From the NCBI GenBank assembly GCA_036787955.1, contig DAIQOI010000007.1:1-64000 (forward strand): DNA of 64,000 bases, given 5' to 3'. This DNA is from UBA2336 sp036787955. Lineage in GTDB: Bacteria > Bacteroidota > Bacteroidia > Cytophagales > Cyclobacteriaceae. Of the stretch, positions 44,064 to 53,251 are shown one piece after another; positions within the stretch are counted from its first letter, which is position 1, and each line of letters opens with the position of its first letter. The notes below the pieces were generated by a model, which saw nothing but the letters and a program-made list of their open reading frames with translations, did no database searches and was not told where the DNA came from. A program made the position numbers and the translations under genes.

Positions 44064-45589
44064 CACTCCCATTCAATGGTTGCCGGTGGCTTCGAGCTGA
44101 TATCGTACACCACACGGTTTATACCTTTTACCTTATTGATAATTTCATTCGACACATCGGCCAGAAATTCATGCGGCAGGTGTGCCCAGTCGGCAGTCAT
44201 GCCATCGGTACTGGTTACTGCCCGCAGGGCCACTACCTGTTCGTAGGTGCGCTCATCGCCCATCACCCCCACGGAATAAACGGGCAGCAGTACAGCCCCG
44301 GCCTGCCATACTTTATCATACAGGTTATGTGCCTTCAATCGATCGATAAATATAGCATCAGCTTCCTGAAGCAGCGCCACCTTTTGTTCGGTAATTTCGC
44401 CAAGAATGCGTATGCCCAGCCCGGGACCCGGAAACGGATGACGACCAAGAATGGCGGGATCAATACCCAGGGTTTTTCCTACTGTCCGTACTTCATCTTT
44501 AAACAGTGTTTTCAGCGGCTCCACCACCTTCAGTTTCATCTTTTGCGGAAGGCCCCCCACATTATGATGCGACTTGATGGTAGCCGAAGGTCCTTTCACC
44601 GATACGGATTCAATTACATCGGGGTAGATAGTACCTTGCCCCAGCCATTTCACGTCCTGTATGGCATGTGCTTCTTCATCGAACACTTCAATAAAAGTTT
44701 TACCGATGGCTTTTCGTTTGGTTTCTGGCTCGGTAAGCCCTTTCAGCGCAGCATAAAATCTGTTGCGTGCATCCACACCTTTAATATTCAGCCCCATGCC
44801 TTCGTAGGACTTCAGCACCGCACTAAATTCGTTTTTGCGCAACAGGCCGTTATCCACAAATATGCAATGCAGGTTTTTGCCAATGGCCTGGTGGATGAGC
44901 ATGGCGGCCACGGTAGAGTCGACCCCTCCGGACAAGGCCATCACCACTTTGTCGTTGCCCAGTTCATTTTTTAACTCAGTTACGGTGGTTTCAATAAACT
45001 GGTCGGGGGTCCAGTCCTGAGCGCATCCGCAGATGTGCACTACAAAGTTGCGGAGCAGGTTTTTGCCTTCGGTGGTGTGCGTTACTTCCGGATGAAACTG
45101 GATGCCGTATACCGGCTTGCCGCGTTGCTGGTAGGCCGCTACCTGCACGGATGGTGTGCTGGCTATGATGTCGAAGTCTTCGGGCAGGGCGGTGATGGTA
45201 TCGGCATGCGACATCCACACCTGGGTGTCGAGTGAAATTTCTTTCAGCAGGTCGCTGTGATGATCAACTTTCGTTAAGCGGGCACGGCCATATTCGCGTG
45301 CATGCGAGCCCTGCACAATGCCTTTGTTTTTATGGGCAATGAGTTGTGCGCCATAGCAGATGCCCAAAACAGGTAGTCCTTCAAACAGATGCAGGTCCAC
45401 ATCGGGTGCATTTTCATCGCGCACCGAGCACGGGCTGCCGGATAAGATAATTCCTTTAACGGAAGGGGTCAATGGTGGTATGTGATAAAACGGGTGAATT
45501 TCGCAATACACGTTCAGTTCGCGCACCCTGCGGGCAATAAGCTGGGTGTATTGTGAGCCGAAATCGAGAATAAGAATTTGCTCTGGCAT
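44063..45589 (-). CDS. guaA: GMP synthase, glutamine-hydrolysing
   Basis: 508 residues. The class I glutaminase domain has LGICYGAQL (nucleophile Cys) and HPEVTHT. The PP-loop of the synthetase is MALSGGVDSTVAA near residue 222, and the C-terminal dimer domain ends PATIEWE. It converts XMP to GMP. ATG 45589 gives the usual MPEQILILDFGSQ start. It heads an overlapping set with a periplasmic binding protein and a GAF sensor, an odd partner for a purine gene. Confidence 0.96.
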   Translation of the reverse strand: MPEQILILDFGSQYTQLIARRVRELNVYCEIHPFYHIPPLTPSVKGIILSGSPCSVRDENAPDVDLHLFEGLPVLGICYGAQLIAHKNKGIVQGSHAREYGRARLTKVDHHSDLLKEISLDTQVWMSHADTITALPEDFDIIASTPSVQVAAYQQRGKPVYGIQFHPEVTHTTEGKNLLRNFVVHICGCAQDWTPDQFIETTVTELKNELGNDKVVMALSGGVDSTVAAMLIHQAIGKNLHCIFVDNGLLRKNEFSAVLKSYEGMGLNIKGVDARNRFYAALKGLTEPETKRKAIGKTFIEVFDEEAHAIQDVKWLGQGTIYPDVIESVSVKGPSATIKSHHNVGGLPQKMKLKVVEPLKTLFKDEVRTVGKTLGIDPAILGRHPFPGPGLGIRILGEITEQKVALLQEADAIFIDRLKAHNLYDKVWQAGAVLLPVYSVGVMGDERTYEQVVALRAVTSTDGMTADWAHLPHEFLADVSNEIINKVKGINRVVYDISSKPPATIEWE

Positions 45590-45647
45590 GCGCAAAAATA
45601 ACAGCGTCTTATGGCAGCGCCAACGAAACCCTTCGGAATAGTTGCCC

Positions 45648-46490
45648 CTAATCGTTGCCCGAATAGCAATAATGCTCCAGGTACCCGGCCGCTTCCTCTA
45701 TGCCACCATAAAACGCCTTATTCAGATATGAGCAGGCTGCATCGGTATGGCCGGTTTCGGCCAGGGCGAGGCCTTTGTTAAAGATCAGATTAAGGTCGTC
45801 AGGCGCGAGAAGCAATGCGAGGTTAATATACTCCAGAGCCCGTTGATACTCTTCCCTTTGCAGCAGCAGCAGCGCCGCATAGCGATAGGCCGGAAGATAA
45901 CCGCCATTGATAAACAGGGCCTCATTGAAATGAGCCAGGGCTTGATTCAGGTCTCCCAGATAATACCAGGCCAGGCCAAGATTCAGTTCTACCTCTTCAT
46001 CATTATGAAATTGATGCAAGATGCGCAGATCGTCCAATGCTTCTTTGGCCCTGGACATTTCCAGTAACAGGCCGGCCCGCCATTTCAGCAAATCCACGTT
46101 ATAAGACCCGGTCGCCAGCACAGCATTCAGATCCTCCAGCTGCGGTTCCTGATTGTTCAGTTCGCGATATACATACGCACGCAAAAGCCTGGCCTGCAAA
46201 TAAGCCGGGTTTTGAACAATGAATATATTCAGATCGGCCAGGGCACGGTTAAAATCAGCGATATAATAATAACACAAGGCTCGTTTGAACCGAACATCCG
46301 ACTGGCCGGTAAATTTTTTCTTTTCCTGCATGCGGATAACTTTGGTGTAGCGCTTCAGTGCATCATACACCTGCCCGCGGTTTAACAGGGTATCAGCCTC
46401 AGTTTCGGTTTTTGTCCAGCTTTGTAGCTGTTGTGCCGGGAGCAGAAGAACCGGCAATAACACCAGCAGTAAGATGTTGAATAATTTCAT
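45648..46490 (-). CDS. Exported TPR protein
   Basis: 280 residues with a signal peptide (LFNILLLVLLPVLLLPAQQ). At least five TPR units follow (for example YYYIADFNRALADLNIFIVQ, LGLAWYYLGDLNQALAHFNE, LNLIFNKGLALAETGHTDAA). Such proteins act as periplasmic scaffolds. Its ATG overlaps the typA stop (ATGA). No partner can be named from the sequence. Confidence 0.85.
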   Translation of the reverse strand: MKLFNILLLVLLPVLLLPAQQLQSWTKTETEADTLLNRGQVYDALKRYTKVIRMQEKKKFTGQSDVRFKRALCYYYIADFNRALADLNIFIVQNPAYLQARLLRAYVYRELNNQEPQLEDLNAVLATGSYNVDLLKWRAGLLLEMSRAKEALDDLRILHQFHNDEEVELNLGLAWYYLGDLNQALAHFNEALFINGGYLPAYRYAALLLLQREEYQRALEYINLALLLAPDDLNLIFNKGLALAETGHTDAACSYLNKAFYGGIEEAAGYLEHYCYSGND

Positions 46491-48295
46491 GATTTGTTGC
46501 TTCTTCTGCGGTCGCTTTCCTTCAGCAGGATTTTGCGCAACCGTATGGACTTAGGGGTTACCTCCACGTACTCGTCGGCCTGAATGTATTCCAATGCCTC
46601 TTCGAGTGAAAATTTTACTGCCGGTGCGATGCGCATTTTTTCATCTGCACCCGCAGCACGTATGTTGGTCAGCTTTTTGGTTTTGGTAACGTTCACCACC
46701 AGGTCGCCCGAACGGTTGTGCTCACCTATCACCTGGCCTTCATAAACCGGATCGCCCGGCTCGATAAAGAATTTCCCTCTGTCCTGCAGGTTGTGCAGGC
46801 TATAGGCAATGGCTTCTCCTTCTTCCATGGCAATGAGCGAACCATTGATGCGTCCTGGTATATCGCCTTTCCAGGGCTGGTATTCCTTGAAGCGGTGCGT
46901 TACAATGGCCTCGCCTGCCGTAACGTTCAACAAGTAATTGCGCAGGCCAATGATACCACGTGAAGGGATAATAAACTTCAGCAGCATGCGGTCGCCTTTG
47001 GGTTCCATGTTAATCATTTCGCCTTTGCGCACCGACACCGTTTCAATGGCTTTACCGGCATCGCTTTCGGGCAAATCGATGGTTAGTTCTTCCACTGGCT
47101 CGCATTTTATCCCATTTATTTCCTTGACGATCACCTGGGGTTGCCCGATTTGTAATTCATAGCCTTCCCTGCGCATGGTTTCGATAAGTACCGAAAGGTG
47201 AAGCACACCGCGTCCGTACACAATGAAACTGTCGGCCGAACCGGAATCGCCTACGCGCAGAGCCAGGTTTTTCTCCAGTTCTCGGTCGAGCCGTTCTTTG
47301 ATGTGACGTGAAGTAACGTATTTCCCTTCCTTTCCGAAGAAAGGTGAATTGTTGATGGTAAAAAGCATGCTCATGGTGGGCTCATCAATGGCAATCGACT
47401 TGAGCGCTTCCGGCTGTTCCGGATCGGCTACCGTATCGCCTATTTCAAAACCTTCCAGGCCTACCATGGCACATATCTCGCCCGATTTTACTTCTTCTAC
47501 TTTCTGCTTTTCAAAGCCTTCGAAAACATAGAGTTCCTTTATGCGTGTTTTCACCACTGCCTTGCTGTCGCGTTTAACCAGGGCAACCTGCTGGCCACTG
47601 CGCAGTATGCCGCGGTGTACACGGCCTATGGCTACCCGCCCAATATACGAGGAATATTCGAGGGAGGTGATCAAGGTTTGAACGGTACCTTGTTCAAACT
47701 TCGGTGCAGGAATGTACCGGATAATACCTTCCAGCAGGGGTGTGATATCTTCCGTTGGTTGCCGCCAGTCGGTGCTCATCCACCCCTGCTTGGCCGAGCC
47801 GTAAAATGTAGGAAAGTCGAGCTGTTCTTCGGTTGCATCGAGTGCGAACATGAGATCGAAAACCTGCTCGTGAACCAGATCGGGGGTACAGTTTTTCTTA
47901 TCTACTTTGTTAATAACTACAATGGGCTTCAGTCCCAGCTGAAGTGCTTTTTGCAACACAAACCGTGTTTGTGGCATGGGGCCTTCAAAAGCATCCACCA
48001 GCAGCAGGCAGCCATCGGCCATGTTGAGCACACGCTCTACCTCGCCACCAAAATCAGAGTGGCCGGGCGTATCAATAATGTTGATTTTATGGTCTTTATA
48101 ACGAACCGATACATTTTTGGCCAGAATGGTAATACCGCGCTCCCGTTCCAGTTCGTTGCTGTCCATGATGAGTTCACCGGGATTTTCATGGTCTTTGAAC
48201 AACCTTCCGGCTAATAGCATTTTATCCACCAACGTGGTTTTGCCGTGGTCAACGTGCGCTATGATGGCAACATTCCTGATTTTACTTACATCCAT
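46487..48295 (-). CDS. typA: Ribosome-associated translational GTPase TypA/BipA
   Basis: 602 residues. G1 is AHVDHGKTT (13-21), G2 and switch ERGITI, G3 DTPGH, G4 NKVD. Domains resembling EF-G II, III and V follow, then the BipA-specific C-terminal domain. It works on the ribosome under stress and in 50S assembly. A -7 box TATCTTTG lies about 50 nt upstream. Length is typical. Confidence 0.96.
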   Translation of the reverse strand: MDVSKIRNVAIIAHVDHGKTTLVDKMLLAGRLFKDHENPGELIMDSNELERERGITILAKNVSVRYKDHKINIIDTPGHSDFGGEVERVLNMADGCLLLVDAFEGPMPQTRFVLQKALQLGLKPIVVINKVDKKNCTPDLVHEQVFDLMFALDATEEQLDFPTFYGSAKQGWMSTDWRQPTEDITPLLEGIIRYIPAPKFEQGTVQTLITSLEYSSYIGRVAIGRVHRGILRSGQQVALVKRDSKAVVKTRIKELYVFEGFEKQKVEEVKSGEICAMVGLEGFEIGDTVADPEQPEALKSIAIDEPTMSMLFTINNSPFFGKEGKYVTSRHIKERLDRELEKNLALRVGDSGSADSFIVYGRGVLHLSVLIETMRREGYELQIGQPQVIVKEINGIKCEPVEELTIDLPESDAGKAIETVSVRKGEMINMEPKGDRMLLKFIIPSRGIIGLRNYLLNVTAGEAIVTHRFKEYQPWKGDIPGRINGSLIAMEEGEAIAYSLHNLQDRGKFFIEPGDPVYEGQVIGEHNRSGDLVVNVTKTKKLTNIRAAGADEKMRIAPAVKFSLEEALEYIQADEYVEVTPKSIRLRKILLKESDRRRSNKS

Positions 48296-48345
48296 AAAAA
48301 AACTCCAGCAGACAGTTTTAACCCTTCGTTTTTTGATTAAGGGCG

Positions 48346-48353
48346 CAAAGATA
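48346..48353 (-). promoter_or_regulatory. -7 box TATCTTTG of typA
   Basis: CAAAGATA on the plus strand; exact TAnnTTTG match on the minus strand, 50 nt before the ATG at 48295. No -33 box seen. Confidence 0.5.
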
Positions 48354-48406
48354 GGTAATACGGATTAAGTAAGGATGAATTATCTGAATTGTTCCAATAT
48401 TCCTTT

Positions 48407-48943
48407 TCAGAACTCGAATGTGCTGTTCAGCAATCTGCTGGTAATCTTACCTGTGAAAGAGCCGAGGGTGGCATACGCTTTTCCATCGTAAAAAAATCCT
48501 GACACCTCTTTTGTATCGGGATTCACAATCCAGTATTCTTTCACACCAAACCGTTCGTAAAGTTCTTTTTTAATTTCCGTGTCATGCCTGACATTTCCGG
48601 GTGATAATATTTCCACAATCAGATCCGGAACGCCATGGAATCCGTCTGACTGAATGAACACGCTTTTGGATGATGGGATAAAAACAATATCGGGCTGAAC
48701 TACATGGACTTGTTCATCTATGTAAACATCATAGGGAACTATAAAAATTTCTCCCATCTTTTTCGATTCGACCCAATCACTCAACGTAGTGCTAAGTCTT
48801 CGCAAAATACGTTGATGGTTTGTTGTAGGAGAAGAAGACATATACAGATTCCCGTTAATTACCTCAGCCAGGGTGCCTTCCGGAAGCATCCGGTAAACCT
48901 CCATGATGGTTCTGGGCCGTTGAATGATTTTTTCGGACAGCAT
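48407..48943 (-). CDS. Uma2 family PD-(D/E)XK nuclease-like protein
   Basis: 178 residues. EVINGNLYMSSSPTTNHQ near residue 27, VQPDIVFIPSS near 80, PDLIVEILSPGN near 106 and IKKELYERFGVKEYWIVNP near 124 are the Uma2 (DUF820) signatures with the D, E and K of a restriction-type fold. Cellular role is unknown for the family. A near-perfect -7 box, TACCTTTA, ends only 3 nt upstream, so the true start could be Met14 at 48904. Confidence 0.88.
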   Translation of the reverse strand: MLSEKIIQRPRTIMEVYRMLPEGTLAEVINGNLYMSSSPTTNHQRILRRLSTTLSDWVESKKMGEIFIVPYDVYIDEQVHVVQPDIVFIPSSKSVFIQSDGFHGVPDLIVEILSPGNVRHDTEIKKELYERFGVKEYWIVNPDTKEVSGFFYDGKAYATLGSFTGKITSRLLNSTFEF

Positions 48944-48961
48944 GCTTAAAGGTACAAATTT

Positions 48962-49858
48962 TTAACCCCGCATGCGCAGAAAAGTTCCCATCGGTAGGTG
49001 GAGGTTGTGGGCCGATTTAAGATAGAATTCGCCCCATTCAAAATCGGCTTGCGGGAAATGGGTTCTGGCAACGTTCAAACCCACCATGGCCGGCAGGCCG
49101 GCTGCATACATGTTGAGAATAAAAAAGCAGTCTTTGCTTTCGATGAGTTCGCTGCACAGGCGTACCAGCTCGTTCAGTTGTTCGTGCAGCGTCCATTTTT
49201 CTCCTTCGGGGCCGCGGCCATAGGGTGGCGGATCCATGATGATGCCGTTGTATTTTTTGCCGCGCTTTACCTCACGCTTCACAAACTTAAAGGCGTCTTC
49301 ATATACCCATCGGATGTCGCCCAGCCCGTTGAGCTGCATATTCTGATTCGCCCAGTTCAGTCCGGGCCGCGATGCATCTACATGTGTTACCTCAGCACCG
49401 GCCATGCGCGCCACCATGGAGGCCGCACCGGTGTAGGCAAACAGATTGAGCACGCGCACCTGCTGCGCACGGAACGAACGTATGGTTTCAAAAATAAAAT
49501 TCCAGTTAACTCCCTGTTCGGGAAATACACCCACATGCCCGAAACCCGTAAGAGCAAGCCTGAGCGTTAGAACGAAACCATGGCGGTACTGAATGGTCCA
49601 GCTGTCGGGCATGCTCTTTAGTCGCTTCCACCCGCCTTTTACTTCATCGGTAAAGCGGTAGCGGTCTTTCTGCTCGCGATCGAAACGGGCATGGGCCATT
49701 GTTGTCCATTCCTTTTCAGCAAGCACTTTGCTCCAGATGGCCTGCGGTTCCGGGCGGATGAGCACATAGGTACCAAAGCGTTCAAGTTTTTCGCCTTCTC
49801 CGGAGTCAATGAGTTCGTAATCCGACCATTGCGCAGGGTAGAGCAGTTTCAGGTTCAA
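48962..49858 (-). CDS. Class I SAM-dependent RNA methyltransferase
   Basis: 298 residues if started at the TTG at 49858 (NLKLLYPAQWSDYELIDSGE follows), where relatives start. ATG 49930 or further upstream would overlap the divergent gene and adds unconserved residues. RVLNLFAYTGAASMVARMAG is the SAM-binding motif I near residue 145, and IIMDPPPYGRGP is the catalytic NPPY-like motif. Members modify rRNA, close to RlmI/RlmK, but the site cannot be told. Confidence 0.85.
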   Translation of the reverse strand: MNLKLLYPAQWSDYELIDSGEGEKLERFGTYVLIRPEPQAIWSKVLAEKEWTTMAHARFDREQKDRYRFTDEVKGGWKRLKSMPDSWTIQYRHGFVLTLRLALTGFGHVGVFPEQGVNWNFIFETIRSFRAQQVRVLNLFAYTGAASMVARMAGAEVTHVDASRPGLNWANQNMQLNGLGDIRWVYEDAFKFVKREVKRGKKYNGIIMDPPPYGRGPEGEKWTLHEQLNELVRLCSELIESKDCFFILNMYAAGLPAMVGLNVARTHFPQADFEWGEFYLKSAHNLHLPMGTFLRMRG

Positions 49859-49910
49859 GGCTGGATGAATATTTATTTGCAACTTTCGCCAAGTTAACAA
49901 CTTTGTGCGT

Positions 49911-50717
49911 ATGAAATCGGGCGATGTCATTACCAGTGCACAAAATCCGAAGATTAAAAGTTTGCTTGCCCTTGAAAAGCCCCGTGAACGCAGGCGGCAA
50001 CAACTTTTTGTTATCGAAGGCAAAAAGGAAATAGCAATGGCGCTTGACGCGGGTTATCGGATCGGCAGTCTTTTTTATTGTGAAGAGTTGATCTCGGAAA
50101 AAGAATTGCAGGCGCTGAATCTTTCCGGCCAATTTCTGATCCGCGTAAGCAAACCGGTATTTGATAAAATAGCCGTGCGCGAAAACTCAGGTGGCGTTAT
50201 TGCCGTGGCCGAAATGAAAACACACCGGCTGGACGAGCTGAAGTTATCGGCCAATGCCTTGCTACTTGTAGTTGAGCGCATAGAAAAGCCCGGCAACCTG
50301 GGGGCCATCCTGCGCACGGCCGATGCTGCCGGGGTGGATGCCGTGATTAGCTGCGACCCGCAAACGGATTTTTACAATCCAAATGTAATCCGATCCAGCC
50401 TGGGTTGTGTGTTTGTTAAACAAACAGCCAGTGCCACCAGTGAGGAAACTATAAAATGGCTGAAGGATAACCGCATTAGGATATACTGCACTTCGCTTGG
50501 GGCGTCAAAGCCCTACACCGAAGTTGATTTCACAAAGGCCTCTGCCATTGTGATGGGCGCTGAAGCCACCGGTTTATCGGAAATATGGACAAAAAACGCG
50601 GATGCCAACATCATCATTCCCATGCATGGCCGTATTGACTCGATGAATGTATCCGTTGCCACTGCCATAGTGGTATTTGAGGCCCGGCGGCAACGGTTGG
50701 CAGCCGTGGATGATTAA
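49911..50717 (+). CDS. TrmH/SpoU family RNA 2'-O-methyltransferase
   Basis: 268 residues. An N-terminal substrate-binding domain (RRQQLFVIEGKKEIAMAL near 27) precedes the knotted SPOUT domain: VVERIEKPGNLGAILRTADA near 120 and IIPMHGRIDSMNVSVATAI near 240. It is likely an rRNA 2'-O-ribose methyltransferase. ATG 49911 (MKSGDVITSAQNPKIK) is preferred over a GTG two codons upstream. Confidence 0.92.
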   Translation: MKSGDVITSAQNPKIKSLLALEKPRERRRQQLFVIEGKKEIAMALDAGYRIGSLFYCEELISEKELQALNLSGQFLIRVSKPVFDKIAVRENSGGVIAVAEMKTHRLDELKLSANALLLVVERIEKPGNLGAILRTADAAGVDAVISCDPQTDFYNPNVIRSSLGCVFVKQTASATSEETIKWLKDNRIRIYCTSLGASKPYTEVDFTKASAIVMGAEATGLSEIWTKNADANIIIPMHGRIDSMNVSVATAIVVFEARRQRLAAVDD

Positions 50718-50740
50718 AAAAATCTGCGTTGACGGAACAA

Positions 50741-52279
50741 TCAACCCGCCCAGCCTTCGCGATCCAAGCTGCGGTATTGTATGGCCTCGGCCAGGTGTTC
50801 GGTTTTAATCGCTTCGCTCCCTGCCAGGTCGGCAATGGTGCGTGAAACTTTAAGTATGCGGTCGTAGGCCCTGGCAGAAAGGCCCAACCGTTCCATGGCA
50901 TTTTTCAGCAGGGCTCTGCCATCTTCGCCCACCTGGCATATTTCCTTGACGAGATTGGATGGCATCATGGCATTGCAATAGATATTCGGGTATGGGGCAA
51001 AGCGTTCAGTCTGGCGGGCCCTGGCCTGCACAACCCTTTCCCGTATTTCTGCACTCGACTCATTTTTTCTTTTGGCCGTCATCTCGTCAAAACTAACCGG
51101 CACCACCTCCACGTGTAAATCAATGCGATCGAGTAACGGGCCGCTGATGCGGCTTAGGTAGCGCTGCACCACACCAGGTGCGCACACGCATTCTTTTTCA
51201 GGATGGTTGTAATAGCCACACGGGCACGGATTCATACTGGCCACCAGCATAAAGTTGGCCGGGTAGTCAATGGAAACTTTGGCCCGCGAAATGGTTACCT
51301 TGCGGTCTTCCATGGGTTGCCGCATCACTTCGAGCACGGTGCGTTTAAACTCGGGCAGTTCGTCCAGAAACAACACCCCATTGTGGGCAAGGGATATTTC
51401 GCCGGGTTGCGGATTGCCTCCACCGCCTACCAGCGCCACATCGGAAATGGTGTGATGTGGTGCACGAAACGGGCGTGTAGCAAGCAGGGAGGCATTTTTG
51501 CCCAACCGGCCAGCCACGGAATGTATTTTGGTGGTTTCGAGTGCTTCATCAAGCGTTAAGGGCGGCAATATGGTGGGCAATCGCTTGGCCAGCATGGTTT
51601 TACCGGCACCGGGTGGTCCGATCATAATTACATTATGACCACCGGCAGCCGCAATTTCCATAGCCCGCTTGATGGTTTCCTGCCCCTGAACATCTTTAAA
51701 ATCAATGTCATAATCATTTACCTGACTGGCAAACACTTCGTTCACATTGATTTTTGTGGGCAACAGTGTTTCTTTTTCTGTAAGGAAATCAACCGCCTGT
51801 CTGAGGTGTTGCACACCGTACACCTCCAGTTCGGGCACTATAGCTGCTTCCCGTGCATTGTCGGCAGGGATAATGATGCCCCGGAATCCTTCACGGCGGG
51901 CCTGAATGGCTATGGGCAGCACTCCTTTAACCGGGCGAAGGGAGCCGTCCAGGGCCAGTTCGCCCATGATGACAAACTCCTCCAGCCTGGCGGTATCAAT
52001 TTGGCCGCTGGCTTTCAGAATGCACAGTGCGATGGGCAGGTCGTAAGCCGAGCCCTCCTTGCGGATATCGGCCGGGGCAAGATTGACCACCGTTTTTTCG
52101 CGGGGCATAAAGAACTTTGATTGTTTGAGGGCCGACTCCACACGGTGTTCACTTTCTTTAACAGCCGTGTCCGGCAATCCGCTGAGGTGAAATTTCAGAC
52201 CCTGCCCTACGTTCACCTCAATGGTGATCTTTCGCGCGTCCACGCCATACACTGCGCAGCCATAGGTTTTGGCCAGCAT
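50741..52279 (-). CDS. YifB/ComM family Mg-chelatase-like AAA ATPase
   Basis: 512 residues. The N-terminal Lon-protease-like domain is followed by Walker A MIGPPGAGKTMLAKR near 213, Walker B VLFLDELPEFKR, and a C-terminal chelatase domain with ICQVGEDGRALLKNAMERLG. The Cys cluster MNPCPCGYYNHPEKECVC near 357 is usual. ComM helps branch migration during natural transformation. It overlaps neither neighbour but sits 1 nt after gmhA. Confidence 0.93.
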   Translation of the reverse strand: MLAKTYGCAVYGVDARKITIEVNVGQGLKFHLSGLPDTAVKESEHRVESALKQSKFFMPREKTVVNLAPADIRKEGSAYDLPIALCILKASGQIDTARLEEFVIMGELALDGSLRPVKGVLPIAIQARREGFRGIIIPADNAREAAIVPELEVYGVQHLRQAVDFLTEKETLLPTKINVNEVFASQVNDYDIDFKDVQGQETIKRAMEIAAAGGHNVIMIGPPGAGKTMLAKRLPTILPPLTLDEALETTKIHSVAGRLGKNASLLATRPFRAPHHTISDVALVGGGGNPQPGEISLAHNGVLFLDELPEFKRTVLEVMRQPMEDRKVTISRAKVSIDYPANFMLVASMNPCPCGYYNHPEKECVCAPGVVQRYLSRISGPLLDRIDLHVEVVPVSFDEMTAKRKNESSAEIRERVVQARARQTERFAPYPNIYCNAMMPSNLVKEICQVGEDGRALLKNAMERLGLSARAYDRILKVSRTIADLAGSEAIKTEHLAEAIQYRSLDREGWAG

Positions 52280-52280
52280 A

Positions 52281-52856
52281 CTACACCTGTTTTTCGATGA
52301 GCAGGATAAGAATGTGCACTATTTTATAATGTACTTCATGGATGCGATCGGCATAACCAAAATGCGGCACACGAACCTCCACATCGGCATGAGCAGCCAG
52401 CTTACCTCCGTTTTTTCCAGTCAGCGCCACCACTTTCATCCCCTTTTTCCGGGCGGCCTGTGCTGCATTGATTACGTTCACAGAGTTACCACTGGTGCTT
52501 ACGGCCAGCAGCACATCGTTCGGGTTGCCTACGGCCTCTACAAATCTTGAGAAGATGTGGTCGAAGCCATATTCATTGCCTACGCAGGTAATGTGTCCTG
52601 AATCGGAAATGGAAATAGCCGGCACCGGTTTGCGGCTTTCGTGATAGCGCCCGGTAAGTTCTTCGGCAAAGTGCATGGCTACACAGTGAGAGCCCCCATT
52701 GCCGCAGGCAATAATTTTGCCGCCATGATTTACAGCCTCTACCATCAGGCGGGCAGCTTCATCAATGCGCAGGTAGTTGGATGGCTCTTTCAGAAAGTTG
52801 TCCAATACCGTGGCTGCCTGTTGCAGCTCAGTCATGATAAGATGCCGTGTATCCAT
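52281..52856 (-). CDS. gmhA: Sedoheptulose-7-phosphate isomerase (SIS domain)
   Basis: 191 residues. GNGGSHCVAMHFAEELTGRY near residue 51 and LAVSTSGNSVNVINA near 116 are the SIS sugar-phosphate loops; the terminal helix has HYKIVHILI with the active-site His. It makes D-glycero-D-manno-heptose 7-phosphate for LPS heptose. Met8 at 52835 is an alternative start. Confidence 0.92.
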   Translation of the reverse strand: MDTRHLIMTELQQAATVLDNFLKEPSNYLRIDEAARLMVEAVNHGGKIIACGNGGSHCVAMHFAEELTGRYHESRKPVPAISISDSGHITCVGNEYGFDHIFSRFVEAVGNPNDVLLAVSTSGNSVNVINAAQAARKKGMKVVALTGKNGGKLAAHADVEVRVPHFGYADRIHEVHYKIVHILILLIEKQV

Positions 52857-52860
52857 AACA

Positions 52861-53193
52861 TTAAACTCGGGAAGCGGGATTGTCTAAGGAAGCTGTTTTT
52901 TTAGCAGCCTCCTGAAGATCATACAGTTTTGCTTTTAAATTGTTCAATTCAGCAACAAGCTCTTTCTTTTCGCGTTCGTTTCTTCGGTTATCCCTGTAAT
53001 GAAGCACCAAGCTCATGGCAAACAATACCAGCAAAATAAATGAACCATACTTCAGCATCCATATCCGCCCCTGCATTTGAATGAGAAACTGAAAATTTTC
53101 CTTCTGGCTGTCCATATAAAGACTAAAGGCGAAAATGAAAAGGTGAAGTACCCCGAATACACTGTAGAATATCAGTCGGTTCTTCTTCATCAT
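52861..53193 (-). CDS. Small two-TM protein with coiled-coil tail
   Basis: 110 residues. Two helices (IFYSVFGVLHLFIFAFSLYM and MLKYGSFILLVLFAMSLVL) are separated by a short polar loop. A charged coiled coil follows (ERE-KKELVAELNNLKAKLYDL), ending KTASLDNPASRV. No family is recognised. It lies 4 nt from gmhA and 58 nt after the ABC exporter on the same strand, so it may be part of that envelope-related run. Confidence 0.75.
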   Translation of the reverse strand: MMKKNRLIFYSVFGVLHLFIFAFSLYMDSQKENFQFLIQMQGRIWMLKYGSFILLVLFAMSLVLHYRDNRRNEREKKELVAELNNLKAKLYDLQEAAKKTASLDNPASRV

Positions 53194-53251
53194 AAAATTT
53201 TGCAGTTCAGAGACAAACTTAAGTTTTTTGAGGTTAAGGAAAAATAAATTT

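Noticed and set aside
48407..48943. Uma2 protein as part of a defence system
   Set aside because: It stands alone among housekeeping genes, with no methyltransferase, helicase or toxin partner.
49859..50023. Longer N-terminus for the class I methyltransferase
   Set aside because: The extra residues cover the start of the divergent TrmH-family gene and look like its antisense; TTG 49858 fits the family start.
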